This document shows, in pieces, positions 1 to 8,108 of a stretch of 64,000 bases of DNA. The stretch covers positions 1-64,000 of the forward strand of contig QXXF01000002.1 of NCBI GenBank assembly GCA_009911365.1. Reading direction: 5' to 3'. The stretch comes from Clostridiales bacterium. GTDB taxonomy: Bacteria; Bacillota; Clostridia; Peptostreptococcales; Anaerovoracaceae. The stretch's first letter is position 1. Every line of letters begins with the position of its first letter. Position numbers and translations under genes: made by a program. The notes under the pieces are model-generated. The model searched no databases, was not told where the DNA came from, and saw only the letters and a list, made by a program, of their open reading frames with translations.

Positions 1-506
1 GCGGACATCCGCTCATGGTAGGCGGTCTGCCATTCGGATAGGGATTTCTGGTTGCCTAAAATAGACTTTGCTGACAGTTTGTTATCTGGCGTAAGCGGCA
101 CAAAGCACAGGTGCATATGGGGCGTTCTTTCGTCCATATGGACGACTGCGGAGAGGATATTCTGCTTTCCCACACGCTCAGAAATGAAGTCAAGAGACAT
201 AGAAAAATACTCTTTCTGTTCTTCTGGCAGTAGACTGTTCATAAATTCGGGCGAAGCTGTAATGAGCGTTTCCACCATCATCACGCTGTCTTTCCTCGTC
301 CTACACCCTGCTTCAGCCACCATTCGGTTTATCTCTTTCTTATAGGTGTAACGGGGCGGCTTCACAAGATGGTAGTTATCTTTGGAGCGTCCCACGTCAA
401 TGTCTGGGTTGCTTTTATAGGCTTCCTTCTTCCGCTTGTTGTGGCGTTCACAAGCCGCAACGCCGCCTGCTTTGCGTTTCTGGAAACGCAGGATTGCATA
501 GGGCAT
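1..506 (-). CDS. mob: MobV/Pre-family plasmid mobilization relaxase (N-terminal part, runs off left edge)
   Basis: This relaxase would nick the oriT just upstream (about 705-736) and start conjugative mobilization. The visible 168 residues begin at an ATG (504-506) preceded by an AGGAAG ribosome binding site. Residue His22, within CERHN, matches the catalytic His22 of MobM of pMV158. The metal-binding motif HMDERTPHMH lies at residues 122-131 and is the MobV signature (HLDETTPHMH in relatives). The reading frame is open to base 1, so the C-terminal part, usually a coiled coil, is outside the window. It is the first gene downstream of the oriT on the minus strand, the normal MobV arrangement. 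Family assignment is secure; the replicon it belongs to is not known. Confidence 0.93.
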   Translation of the reverse strand, partial: MPYAILRFQKRKAGGVAACERHNKRKKEAYKSNPDIDVGRSKDNYHLVKPPRYTYKKEINRMVAEAGCRTRKDSVMMVETLITASPEFMNSLLPEEQKEYFSMSLDFISERVGKQNILSAVVHMDERTPHMHLCFVPLTPDNKLSAKSILGNQKSLSEWQTAYHERMS

Positions 507-942
507 AGTTCATCATCTTCCTTTCTTCGGCGGGTAATCTCCCAAAGGGTGACGGTTGGTGACGGTGGTGACGGTGTTTTTGGGATACCCCCACGGGAGC
601 CGCCGACTGTCACCGCACATTCTTCCATCCGAAGCCGCAAGGCAGAGGATGGGCAGGGCGTAAGCCCTGCTTTAAGGGAGTCCAGAGGGAACGTCTGGCA
701 CACGACTTTGCAGGACAAAGTGTAGTGTGTTACACCCTGTAAACGCAGTCGGAAAAATCGGGGGATTTTTCTGACCGCAGGGGTGGCTTTACGAGCCGAA
801 AAGGGCGAGTAATGCCCACGCCTGCATCTTGCGTTTACGGGGTGTTCTCCCGCAGGGATGACAGCGGCGGGGTATCCCAAAAACACCGTCATCATCGTCA
901 TGACCGTCACGCATGGGGCAAAGCCGCCGATGTCACATAGGT
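507..942. other. Non-coding oriT region with nested inverted repeats
   Basis: I find no convincing gene between the relaxase and the ATPase gene. The stretch holds three direct GGTGACGGT copies (about 548-575), a perfect 22-bp inverted repeat (570-591 with 869-890), an inner pair sharing GTAAACGCA (735-747 with 830-842), a hairpin of GGAAAAATC type (748-774) and the oriT at 705-740. A long minus-strand open frame crosses it (362-910), but its composition follows the repeats and it overlaps the relaxase start, so I treat the region as a transfer origin or regulatory locus. Confidence 0.6.
705..740 (+). other. oriT: oriT with predicted MobV nic site
   Basis: The plus strand carries a short stem (ACTTTG at 705-710, CAAAGT at 716-721) followed by TAGTGTG/TTACAC at 723-735. 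This is the layout of the pMV158 oriT, where MobM cuts within TAGTGTG/TTATAC just after an AC-TTTA/TAAAGT stem. The predicted nick is between 729 and 730. GTGTA (720-724) and TACAC (731-735) form a second small inverted repeat across the nick. It lies about 200 bp upstream of the relaxase start, as in the family. Confidence 0.82.
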
Positions 943-1917
943 TTAAATGTCGGTGGCAACGGCAAGGGAAATCATCCGCCCACTGCTCCTGCGGCTGAAA
1001 TCATAACGGATATGGTTTTCAAGCAAAAAGTCAAGGCGGTACTCGTTCATCCACTTTGTCAAGACATTCGCCGCTGTCTCTGTTTCCCCCAGAGCGTCTA
1101 ATAACTCTGTGGCTGTGCCAGTCCATTCCTCTTTGTCCTGCATAAAATTTACAATCCGAAAAAGGACGTCTGGTATCGCTTCTTTGGCAAGCTGTTCCTG
1201 CTCTTTCCTCTCCACCAGTTCCCAACTGCAATCACGGAAACGGAGCGTAAACTCCTGATAGGGCGTGTCCCTGCCCGTCACATACAGCTTTGCGGCATTG
1301 GACGCACGGCTTTCCTGTTCCAGAACAAAGGTTGCGTCCGCACTCCCCGTCAATCCCGTCGTGCCAGACACTTTGTTGAACACGTCGCTGTCATTCTGCT
1401 TTCGGATGTGGTGTACGACAATGACCGCCAATGAGTGCCTGTCGGCAAAGTCTTTGATAAGGGAGATGTCCCCGTAATCGCTTGCATAGGCGTTGTCTTT
1501 GGATGCGGTGCGGACTTTCTGCAAGGTGTCAATGACAATGAGCCTGCTGTCGGGGTATTCTTTCAGATAATCCTCCAACTGCACGATAAGACCGTCTGAC
1601 AGCTTATCGCTCGCCACGGCAAAGTGGAGCCGCCCGCTCGCTTCGTCCGTCAAGCGGAACAGCCTGTCTTGGATGCGGCAGAACGTGTCCTCCAAACAGA
1701 GGTAAAGCACGTCGCCCTCCTGTGTCGGCATATCCCACAAGGGGATTCCCTGCGACACGCATAGGCAAAGCTTTAGCATAAGCCAGCTCTTGCCAATTTT
1801 CTGTGAGCCGCAGAACAGGGTTAAGCCCGTGGGTATCAGACCGTCCACCACAAAGGACGGTTTTTCAAGCGGCTCATAGAGGAGCGTGTCTGCATTGACT
1901 GTCTGAAGCTTCTGCAT
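943..1917 (-). CDS. repA: RepA-type AAA_25 family ATPase / hexameric helicase-like replication protein
   Basis: 324 residues. The RecA-like core is clear: Walker A GSQKIGKS at residues 37-44, Walker B RLIVIDTLQK with Asp130, and a conserved VVHHIRK segment near 167-173 followed by a GTTGLTGSADA loop. This is the arrangement of RepA/RSF1010-like helicases and AAA_25 proteins found on plasmids and integrative mobilizable elements. It is expected to unwind DNA during element replication or transfer. The start has AGGAGG seven bases upstream. It follows two sigma-like genes and precedes the oriT and relaxase in the same orientation, a common cassette of Clostridia mobile elements. Helicase activity is inferred from family; no primase domain is visible. 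Confidence 0.85.
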   Translation of the reverse strand: MQKLQTVNADTLLYEPLEKPSFVVDGLIPTGLTLFCGSQKIGKSWLMLKLCLCVSQGIPLWDMPTQEGDVLYLCLEDTFCRIQDRLFRLTDEASGRLHFAVASDKLSDGLIVQLEDYLKEYPDSRLIVIDTLQKVRTASKDNAYASDYGDISLIKDFADRHSLAVIVVHHIRKQNDSDVFNKVSGTTGLTGSADATFVLEQESRASNAAKLYVTGRDTPYQEFTLRFRDCSWELVERKEQEQLAKEAIPDVLFRIVNFMQDKEEWTGTATELLDALGETETAANVLTKWMNEYRLDFLLENHIRYDFSRRSSGRMISLAVATDI

Positions 1918-2063
1918 GGGATTCCTCCTTTCGGGCGGTATCTTTGGTTTTGTTACGCATAGGCGTTGACCTCCTTAAATAGATTTACTCCCACGGAAAA
2001 AGTGAGAGTATGTAATGCTGCCAGTCCCACGCAAAACGGATTTCTTTTTTCGGATGGTAGCGG

Positions 2064-2537
2064 TCACGGTTGGAGATACTTCCTCATTTCCGCCTTGACT
2101 TTCTCCCTTGCAACCGAAACAGACTTCTGGACAGCGGAAGCGGTGCAATGCTCCATCCCGCCAATCTGGTAGAAATTAAAATCATACTCGTAATAGAGCA
2201 GGAAACGCCGCCTTTGTATCTCTGGCAGTCGGGCAACCGCTTTGTAAAACAGTTCATTCCGTTCTTTCTCAATCATGCTTTCATCAAGCGTTTTAGGCAC
2301 TCTCAACGCACGTCTGTAAAGCGTTTCGTCCCATACCTCGTTAAACTCCCTGTGCCGCTGGTTCCATTGCTGAAGATTCCTGTTCCTCCTTTCCATCTGC
2401 CGAAATTCAAGAAAGAGTTTCTCGGACACTTCTATCTCGTGGTGTTCCCCCTGCCCGTCCTTAAAACTGATAAAATACCTTGTGCCGCTTTCCGTGGATT
2501 CCTCCCGAAGCGTATATGTCTTTGCCCCGTATGCCAT
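2064..2537 (-). CDS. Sigma-70 region 4-like regulator of mobile element
   Basis: 157 residues. The N-terminal third (to about 45) is a beta-rich stretch with TYTLREES and RYFISFKDG. The middle is charged and helical. Residues about 95-155 resemble sigma-70 region 4, with the element-typical KAVARLPEIQRRRFLLYYEYDFNFYQI helix and a QKSVSVAREKVK recognition helix. Proteins of this type occur on Tn916-like and IME elements beside relaxase and helicase genes and are thought to direct or modulate element transcription. No region 2 is visible, so it probably does not act as a free-standing sigma factor of the usual kind. Confidence 0.7.
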   Translation of the reverse strand: MAYGAKTYTLREESTESGTRYFISFKDGQGEHHEIEVSEKLFLEFRQMERRNRNLQQWNQRHREFNEVWDETLYRRALRVPKTLDESMIEKERNELFYKAVARLPEIQRRRFLLYYEYDFNFYQIGGMEHCTASAVQKSVSVAREKVKAEMRKYLQP

Positions 2538-2603
2538 TTCCTTTCCTCCCGAAAAAAATTGAGCGGGAGGATTGCCCTCCCACCCAATAGCCCGTGGAAA
2601 TGG

Positions 2604-3047
2604 TTAAATTTCCCCGAAAGGATAAAAAATAGGCTTCAATTTTTTACGGAGCCGTTCAAGGCGTTTGTAGACCGCCCTCTCGGTAAGCCCTGCCACCGCC
2701 GCAATCTCCTTTGTGGAATATCCCTGCATTTTCAGCAGGAGAATGAGCAGGGTATGCTTGTCCACCGTAAGAAGTGACTGATACAGTTTCTCGTCCTCAA
2801 TCTCGTCCAGCAAGTCCGCAACGCTATTCGGCTCTGCCTGCTGTTCAGCGTCCGCCACTCCCTCAAGGTATTCGCCGAAGTCGCTCGTCCATCGGTAAAA
2901 CCGCCTGTTGGAATTAAAGTCCGCCCTGTCATCCATGCGGATTTGCTCAATGACCGCTTCATCAACGCCATGCTCACGCAGCACTTTTTCCTCGGCTTCT
3001 TTCCAGATACGCCATTTCCTGTCCTCACGTCCGTGGTTATATGCCAT
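2604..3047 (-). CDS. Helix-turn-helix / sigma region 4-like protein
   Basis: 147 residues; the start follows GGAGGAAATAAGG. The C-terminal 70 residues contain a clear helix-turn-helix (LLKMQGYSTKEIAAVAGLTE, then RAVYKRLERLRKKL), matching sigma-70 region 4 or LuxR-type elements. The N-terminal half is acidic, tryptophan-containing and not recognised. It is first in a run of three minus-strand genes with the 157-residue sigma-like protein and the RepA-type ATPase, so it is probably a regulator of element maintenance or transfer. Confidence 0.65.
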   Translation of the reverse strand: MAYNHGREDRKWRIWKEAEEKVLREHGVDEAVIEQIRMDDRADFNSNRRFYRWTSDFGEYLEGVADAEQQAEPNSVADLLDEIEDEKLYQSLLTVDKHTLLILLLKMQGYSTKEIAAVAGLTERAVYKRLERLRKKLKPIFYPFGEI

Positions 3048-3538
3048 TCCTTATTTCCTCCAATCTGAATTTTTGAAAATGTAAAAAATCCAGATTGGGA
3101 AGGCGGCGAACGACAGCCAACAGCGGAAACAGCCCTGTGGCATAATCTGATAAAAAACGACAAAAGAAAAACCGCAAAGGCTCTGTGACCTCTACGGTTA
3201 TAGGAGATACATATTCTGTTAAGTGGAGATTCTACTTCTGGTTTCATGGTGAGAAGTAGCGTTGCATAAGCAGGGATTTTTTTAACTGGCTTCCTGCCAA
3301 TCCCCGATATGCTATGTATGTATAAATTCTGCATTGCATGAGCAGATGGATTACTGCCCGAAAAAAGAACATAAAAAACCCTCCAAACTTCAAAAACAGG
3401 TCTGGAGAGTGTCTGTTAAGTCTTTTCGGGCATAGCATAACCGCCCACCAATACACCGTTTTTTTATATGGTGGGCGTTCGCCTTAAAACCTTATGAAAT
3501 AAAACAAAGCCGACAAACTGTGATTTTATTTCACAAAT
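3048..3538. other. Intergenic junction with hairpins, no gene
   Basis: About 490 bp without a supported gene. It holds a terminator at 3373-3409, an inverted repeat CGCCCACCA (3442-3450) with TGGTGGGCG (3469-3477), and an 8-bp hairpin CTACTTCT/AGAAGTAG (3232-3239 with 3252-3259). Two open frames here lack ribosome binding sites and recognisable sequence. It separates the replication genes from the KTR/ABC cargo. Confidence 0.5.
3373..3409 (-). terminator. Rho-independent terminator below the KTR gene
   Basis: On the minus strand a stem CTCTCCAgAC / GTtTGGAGgG is followed by six T (plus-strand A-run 3373-3378). It lies about 130 bp downstream of the stop of the KTR-domain gene and would end that transcript. 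Confidence 0.65.
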
Positions 3539-3727
3539 TCATCGGCTCTGCGTCTGTGCGTCTGGCTCTTTCATAACAACTACTTTTAATGATTTTACAT
3601 TGATTAAACTTTCTTGCCTGCATTTCGGGCAATACAGAGGGAAGTTCTTTATTTCTGTATCTTCCCTTATTTTCATGCGTGTCTTATTATCGCATATAGG
3701 GCAAAATATCCAATGATACTGTTCCAT
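3539..3727 (-). CDS. Cysteine-rich KTR domain protein
   Basis: 62 residues with two CxxC pairs, FCPICDNKTRMKI at residues 8-20 and YCPKCRQES at about 32-40, spaced as a zinc ribbon. The CDNKTR segment is the signature of the cysteine-rich KTR family (PF14205), a small protein widespread on Tn916- and Tn1549-like elements and next to their cargo. Its function is not known; zinc binding is likely from the cysteines. It lies 19 bp downstream of the DUF4097 lipoprotein gene and may be in the same transcript. Confidence 0.85.
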   Translation of the reverse strand: MEQYHWIFCPICDNKTRMKIREDTEIKNFPLYCPKCRQESLINVKSLKVVVMKEPDAQTQSR

Positions 3728-3746
3728 ATCTTTCTACACTCCAAAA

Positions 3747-4607
3747 CTATTTTACAATTACTGTTCCGCTGTTGCTCATGATAGATAAACTGTTTTCTCC
3801 CTTTCCGATGCTCCCATCCTTGCATCCGTCCGTATCGGTACTGAATTCCGCATTTTTAAGCTGTACGATTACATCGTCCGAACCACTGGATATATGGCAG
3901 GATAAATTATCTGGCATCGCTTCATGGGTCAATGATATATCTCCCGAACCTGTTTCTACAGACAGGGAATCATAGCCGTTTATGTTGCTTATATTCACTT
4001 CGCCAGAATCTGTCGAAACAGCGGTCTTTCCAATAACTGTATTTTTCATGGTAACATATGCGGATTCTGTATTGATATTAGAGTCCGTGCATGAAGCGTC
4101 TGTTATTTTAATATCGCCTGAAAGAGATTTTATTTTTGCGCTTTCAGCTATGAAATCAGACATCGTTATATAGCCAGACTGGTTGTTCAAGGACAAAGTG
4201 GAAATGCTGACCGCTTCCAACTCCATCTCTCCCGAACCATTGTTAATGGCTAAGGAAAAAGCATTATCTTTAGGAATATACAATATTATCTTCCCTGCTT
4301 CGCCAAATGAGAATTGCTCCGCCAGATTTTTGTCCGTATCATCATCCTGCTGTACCATTAGTTTTCCATCTTTCTGCACAACCTGCATATCACGGTCATC
4401 TTCGACTTTTCCCTCGCAGGCTATGTGTACTTTGTCATCGCTGGAAGCCATCACTTTTAAATTCCAAGAGGAAATATCCAATACAATTTCTGAAATACCT
4501 TCCGCCGAAAATTCCTCGTTAGAATCTATTTTTTCTTTATTCCCGCATCCGCATATGCCAAAAGCTATCACTAAAATTCCCACTAACAGTATTCTTTTCA
4601 TATTCAT
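3747..4607 (-). CDS. DUF4097-family lipoprotein with beta-solenoid repeats
   Basis: 286 residues. A lipoprotein signal peptide with lipobox ending at Cys21 (ICGC) precedes a long run of short beta-strand repeats of the SGDIKI / SGEVNI / GSGDISL kind from about residue 100 to the end, characteristic of the DUF4097 adhesin-like beta-helix. It would be anchored outside the membrane. It is the last gene of the HTH-RR-HK-ABC-permease operon, 11 bp below the permease; DUF4097 proteins are often found beside envelope-stress regulators, so a role in sensing or shielding the envelope is plausible but unproven. Confidence 0.82.
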   Translation of the reverse strand: MNMKRILLVGILVIAFGICGCGNKEKIDSNEEFSAEGISEIVLDISSWNLKVMASSDDKVHIACEGKVEDDRDMQVVQKDGKLMVQQDDDTDKNLAEQFSFGEAGKIILYIPKDNAFSLAINNGSGEMELEAVSISTLSLNNQSGYITMSDFIAESAKIKSLSGDIKITDASCTDSNINTESAYVTMKNTVIGKTAVSTDSGEVNISNINGYDSLSVETGSGDISLTHEAMPDNLSCHISSGSDDVIVQLKNAEFSTDTDGCKDGSIGKGENSLSIMSNSGTVIVK

Positions 4608-4618
4608 AACCCCGCCCC

Positions 4619-5323
4619 CTACATTAAATCTTTGCTTTCCACATTTACGATTGACAAAGCGGCAAAAAGCAAAGAAATAGCCGTCAAAATAATGGAAAAT
4701 ACTGCGTTGCCTGCCATTGTGAAATCGCCAATGTTCGCCTGCGTGAGAAAAATCAACAAAAATGAAGTGACAATCGTTGCTTTTGAAGATTTTAAAGCCA
4801 TCCCGACAAACAGGGCAATAAAGCTCATGCTGACGATTACCACTGATTTTAGTATCAGTTGTATATAAAATGACAGGCTGCCTATTGAAAAATCAACAGC
4901 AAAGGATGACTGCATAAATTTTGCCCCAAAGAACACGCACATATAAATTGCCAGTTTTGTTAAAATGAGTGCGACAAAATTAAAAGTCCAGGCCGCAATC
5001 ATTTGGGAAGCTAAGATTTTCTGCCGCTTAATAGGGTAGGAAAACATCAGATTCATGGTCTTGTTTTTGTATGCGCTTACAATAAAGGATGCCAACATTA
5101 CACTGGTGTAAATAAGAAAAGCCATACTGGTAAATAATTCGATAGGAGCGGAGATTACATCTGTCCCAGGCGCAGCATCCAGTGTCCCGTCTGGGTCGTT
5201 GGCAATGCCCAAAAACGCTAACGCAAAGACAAATAAGCCAAGCAGAGCCGCCATAATGATTACGCCTTTGATATATTTCCCGATATTATTCTTTTTCCAT
5301 TCAAGTCTGACAAGCTTTAACAT
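4619..5323 (-). CDS. ABC-2 family transporter permease (bacitracin/lantibiotic export type)
   Basis: 234 residues, six predicted membrane segments: one near 20-40, one following TSMAFLIYTSVMLASFIVS (about 75-95), and four more to the C terminus. The MLKLVRLEWKKNNIGKYIKG start and a YPIKRQKILASQ loop are typical of BcrB / lantibiotic-immunity permeases. The start overlaps the end of the ATPase gene by seven bases, so the two are translationally coupled. It should form the membrane part of an exporter with the adjacent ATPase. Confidence 0.87.
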   Translation of the reverse strand: MLKLVRLEWKKNNIGKYIKGVIIMAALLGLFVFALAFLGIANDPDGTLDAAPGTDVISAPIELFTSMAFLIYTSVMLASFIVSAYKNKTMNLMFSYPIKRQKILASQMIAAWTFNFVALILTKLAIYMCVFFGAKFMQSSFAVDFSIGSLSFYIQLILKSVVIVSMSFIALFVGMALKSSKATIVTSFLLIFLTQANIGDFTMAGNAVFSIILTAISLLFAALSIVNVESKDLM

Positions 5324-6240
5324 GATTTTCCCACCTCCGATGTGACTTTTAAGAAATAGTCCTCCAAGTTTTCTGTATGTTGGCTGATGGAAGCAATCTC
5401 TACATCATTTGCCATCAATTCCCTTGAAATCTTTTGTGTGGTGACACCCTGCTCATAAATACGAATCCCCGAATCGTTTACGATTTTAAAATTACTTAAC
5501 TGCATTTTTTCAGCTAAAACATATGCCGCTTTCTTTGTATCCTCTACGGCAAGTTCAATATACGCCGTATTTGTTTCTGCAATTTCTTTCATGGATATTT
5601 CTTTCATCATCTTTCCATGATGGATAACGCCAACTGTATCGGCAATACTTTCTATCTCTGGGAGAAGATGACTGGATATCATAAGCGTCATGCCATACTC
5701 GGTACATAGCATCCGAAACAAATCTCTGATTTGCTTCATTCCTGCGGGGTCTAAACCGTTTGTCGGCTCATCAAGGATAACTAACTCTGGCTTGCACAAT
5801 ATGGCACGGGCAATCCCCAGACGCTGCTTCATTCCTAAAGAATAACTGCCCGCAGGCCTATCCGCCGCATCAGAAAGCCCAAGCATCTGAAGAGCTTCCT
5901 CCACGCTGCCCTTGTTGTAATACCCCATATACTCACAATGAAGCTGTAAGTTGTCCTTTCCGCTCATATGGTCATAAAATGTAGGAAATTCAATGATACT
6001 TCCCATACGCTTCAGCACCTCGTAAGAAGTTTTTTCCAATGCTTTCCCAAACAGCGCAACCGTGCCGCTTGTCGGTTTCCAAAGGTTGGTAAGCATCTTC
6101 ATCACCGTGGTTTTTCCTGCCCCGTTCGGTCCTAAAAATCCATATACCTCACCTTTCTTTACATGGATATTCACATCTGTGACTAACTGTTTCCCATCTA
6201 TCGTTTTGCTTAGATGGCTTGTTTGCAAAATATAAGACAT
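5317..6240 (-). CDS. ABC transporter ATP-binding protein, BcrA type
   Basis: 307 residues from the ATG at 6238-6240; a longer upstream frame is open but crosses a repeat and lacks a ribosome site. Walker A GPNGAGKT is at residues 37-44, the signature YSLGMKQRLG near 135, and Walker B LVILDEPTNGLDP near 160. The C-terminal 90 residues are the extra domain of BcrA-like export ATPases. It lies downstream of its own predicted -10 (6361-6366) and of the two-component genes, and it powers the neighbouring permease. Confidence 0.9.
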   Translation of the reverse strand: MSYILQTSHLSKTIDGKQLVTDVNIHVKKGEVYGFLGPNGAGKTTVMKMLTNLWKPTSGTVALFGKALEKTSYEVLKRMGSIIEFPTFYDHMSGKDNLQLHCEYMGYYNKGSVEEALQMLGLSDAADRPAGSYSLGMKQRLGIARAILCKPELVILDEPTNGLDPAGMKQIRDLFRMLCTEYGMTLMISSHLLPEIESIADTVGVIHHGKMMKEISMKEIAETNTAYIELAVEDTKKAAYVLAEKMQLSNFKIVNDSGIRIYEQGVTTQKISRELMANDVEIASISQHTENLEDYFLKVTSEVGKSC

Positions 6241-6275
6241 TTTTTGCCTCCTTTCCTTAATGTTGCCAGTTTTCT

Positions 6276-6466
6276 GGCATAAAGGGATACCCATGGGGTG
6301 TTTCCTTAGTAACGCCTTTCTCGGACGTAGCAATACGCCCAAAGGTGTTTTATGAATATCATTATAGCGATATAGATTTTCAAAACTCTTGACTAATTCT
6401 TACGAATTTCTTTCATTATTCCTGCCCATGCTTTTTGGGCATAAAGGGATACCCGCAGGGTGTTTC
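6276..6466. repeat. Pair of 29-bp direct repeats around the ABC promoter
   Basis: Bases 6276-6304 and 6438-6466 match at 26 of 29 positions; each contains AAAGGGATACCC then GGGTGTTTC. They bracket the region holding a TATAAT -10 (plus-strand ATTATA at 6361-6366) for the ATPase gene. They could be regulator sites or remnants of a small repeat element. Confidence 0.6.
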
Positions 6467-6475
6467 GCAGGGAAT

Positions 6476-7414
6476 TTAATAAGTTATTTTTTTCAACTTT
6501 ACTGTAAAAGTTGTTTTGACATTCGGTATGCTGTTTAAAAACAAATCGCCCTCTAACTGCTTTGTAAGGTTCTTCGCAATCGTTAAGCCTAATCCGTTCC
6601 CTTGTATTTCCCTATTTCTGGAATCTTCCATTGTATAGAGCCTGTCAAACACATTCGATGCAAATTCCTGTTCAATCCCTTTCCCTTTATCAACCACATC
6701 AATATATACATTGCTCTTGTCTTGACGCAAAAAAACTCCTAAATATTTTCCGTCGTAGCCGTAGCGTATTACATTTGACAATAAATTGTATAAAATCCTT
6801 TGCAGGGCTTCTTTCTCCCCCTGCACAAAAATAGCTGTTTCTGGAATAAACAAATCAACATCAAAATCTTTCTGCAATAAAATATCATAAAACTCCAAAA
6901 CATTCTCCCTGCATATCTCGTTGATATTGACTTTGCCAAGATTTATATTTGTATCGCCAGATTCCAGTTTTGCTAATGTAAAAAACTGATTGATAAGATT
7001 CATAACCTGATTCGCTTTTGTTTCTACTTTTTTCAACATCTCATTATCTGCATGGTTCAAACGCATAATTTCCAGATAACCCAATATGACCGTTAGAGGT
7101 GTTTTTATGTCATGGGAGATATTCGCCAACATCTTTTTAGATGAAATTTCTTCCCTTTTAAAATCTGCCCTTATTTTTTGGCGGTCTATCAGCAGGCGAT
7201 TGATTTGTCCCCCTAATTCCATCAAAACAGGGTTGTCCGTAAATATCATTACTTTCTCGTCGCTTCCAGTTTCTAAAATTTCCTCCAATTTTTTGTTTAT
7301 CCGTCTTATCTTTGCCTGTATTCCCCTGCCAAAAATAAAACGCTGGTATAAAACCACAAGGAATAATATGCAGACAACGACTGCCAAAAAGAATATGATT
7401 GTTTTATCGCTCAT
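6476..7414 (-). CDS. Sensor histidine kinase with a single N-terminal membrane segment
   Basis: 312 residues from the ATG at 7412-7414, which has GGGGGAG at good spacing; an upstream in-frame ATG lies inside the regulator gene. One membrane segment (residues 5-27) is followed directly by the H box SHDIKTPLTVILGYLEIMR and then the N, D, F and G boxes (LLSNVIRYG, DKGKGIEQEF, GNGLGLTIAK). With almost no outside domain it is an intramembrane-sensing type kinase. It is paired with the response regulator immediately upstream and probably controls the ABC operon. Confidence 0.92.
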   Translation of the reverse strand: MSDKTIIFFLAVVVCILFLVVLYQRFIFGRGIQAKIRRINKKLEEILETGSDEKVMIFTDNPVLMELGGQINRLLIDRQKIRADFKREEISSKKMLANISHDIKTPLTVILGYLEIMRLNHADNEMLKKVETKANQVMNLINQFFTLAKLESGDTNINLGKVNINEICRENVLEFYDILLQKDFDVDLFIPETAIFVQGEKEALQRILYNLLSNVIRYGYDGKYLGVFLRQDKSNVYIDVVDKGKGIEQEFASNVFDRLYTMEDSRNREIQGNGLGLTIAKNLTKQLEGDLFLNSIPNVKTTFTVKLKKITY

Positions 7415-7418
7415 CTTT

Positions 7419-8108
7419 TCACTCCCCCAATTTGTATCCAATTCCCCATACCGTAATCACATACTGCGGTTCACGGGGATTATCCTCTATTTTATTCCTC
7501 AATCTGCTGATATGGACATTGACAGCATTTTCATCACCATAATAGGTATCCTTCCAGACAAGGGAGTAAATCTGTTCTTTCGTATATACTTTCTTTGGAT
7601 TCTGCAATAACAGCTTTAAAATTTCAAATTCTTTTGATGTAAGCTCTATTTTACAGCCATTTTTTGTTACAGAATACTCATTCAGATTCATAACAAGGTT
7701 TCCCGTTTGAAGTATTGGCTGCTGTTCTGTTGCACTTGCAGCATACTGTGTAGTTCTTCGGATATTTGCTTTTATCCTTGCCAATACTTCTGTGACAGAA
7801 AACGGTTTCGTTATATAATCATCTGCTCCCAGACCCAAACCAAGCGTTTTATCAGAATCGGTATCTTTTGCCGATATAATAATAATCGGAACAGTGCTGT
7901 TTTCCCTGATTTTTTCCATGACTTCGATTCCGCTTATCTGAGGAATCATCAAATCAAGCAAAACCAGACTGAAACTATCCGAAAAGAACCTGTCAAGGGC
8001 ACTTTTGCCATCATACGCTGTAATTACCTCAAATTTCTCTGTGGTCAAAAAATTCTTTAGCATGGTACTGATTTCCATATCATCTTCAACCAATAAAATC
8101 TTACTCAT
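7419..8108 (-). CDS. OmpR-family response regulator
   Basis: 229 residues: receiver domain with acidic pair Asp9/Asp10, phosphoacceptor Asp52 (LLDLMIP) and Lys near 102 (DDYITKPF), then a winged-helix domain ending VWGIGYKLGE. It overlaps the small HTH gene upstream by eight bases and ends five bases before the kinase, so HTH-RR-HK form one transcript. VanR/BcrR-like regulators of this sort act on exporter genes for cell-wall antibiotics. Confidence 0.93.
   Translation of the reverse strand: MSKILLVEDDMEISTMLKNFLTTEKFEVITAYDGKSALDRFFSDSFSLVLLDLMIPQISGIEVMEKIRENSTVPIIIISAKDTDSDKTLGLGLGADDYITKPFSVTEVLARIKANIRRTTQYAASATEQQPILQTGNLVMNLNEYSVTKNGCKIELTSKEFEILKLLLQNPKKVYTKEQIYSLVWKDTYYGDENAVNVHISRLRNKIEDNPREPQYVITVWGIGYKLGE

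Noticed and set aside
362-910. 182-codon minus-strand open frame over the oriT region
   Set aside because: It overlaps the MobV gene start in another frame, and its sequence is dictated by inverted repeats and the transfer origin; no family or good ribosome site.
3244-3456. Small minus-strand ORFs in the 3048-3538 gap
   Set aside because: No ribosome site, low-complexity hydrophobic translation, and they run across a terminator hairpin.
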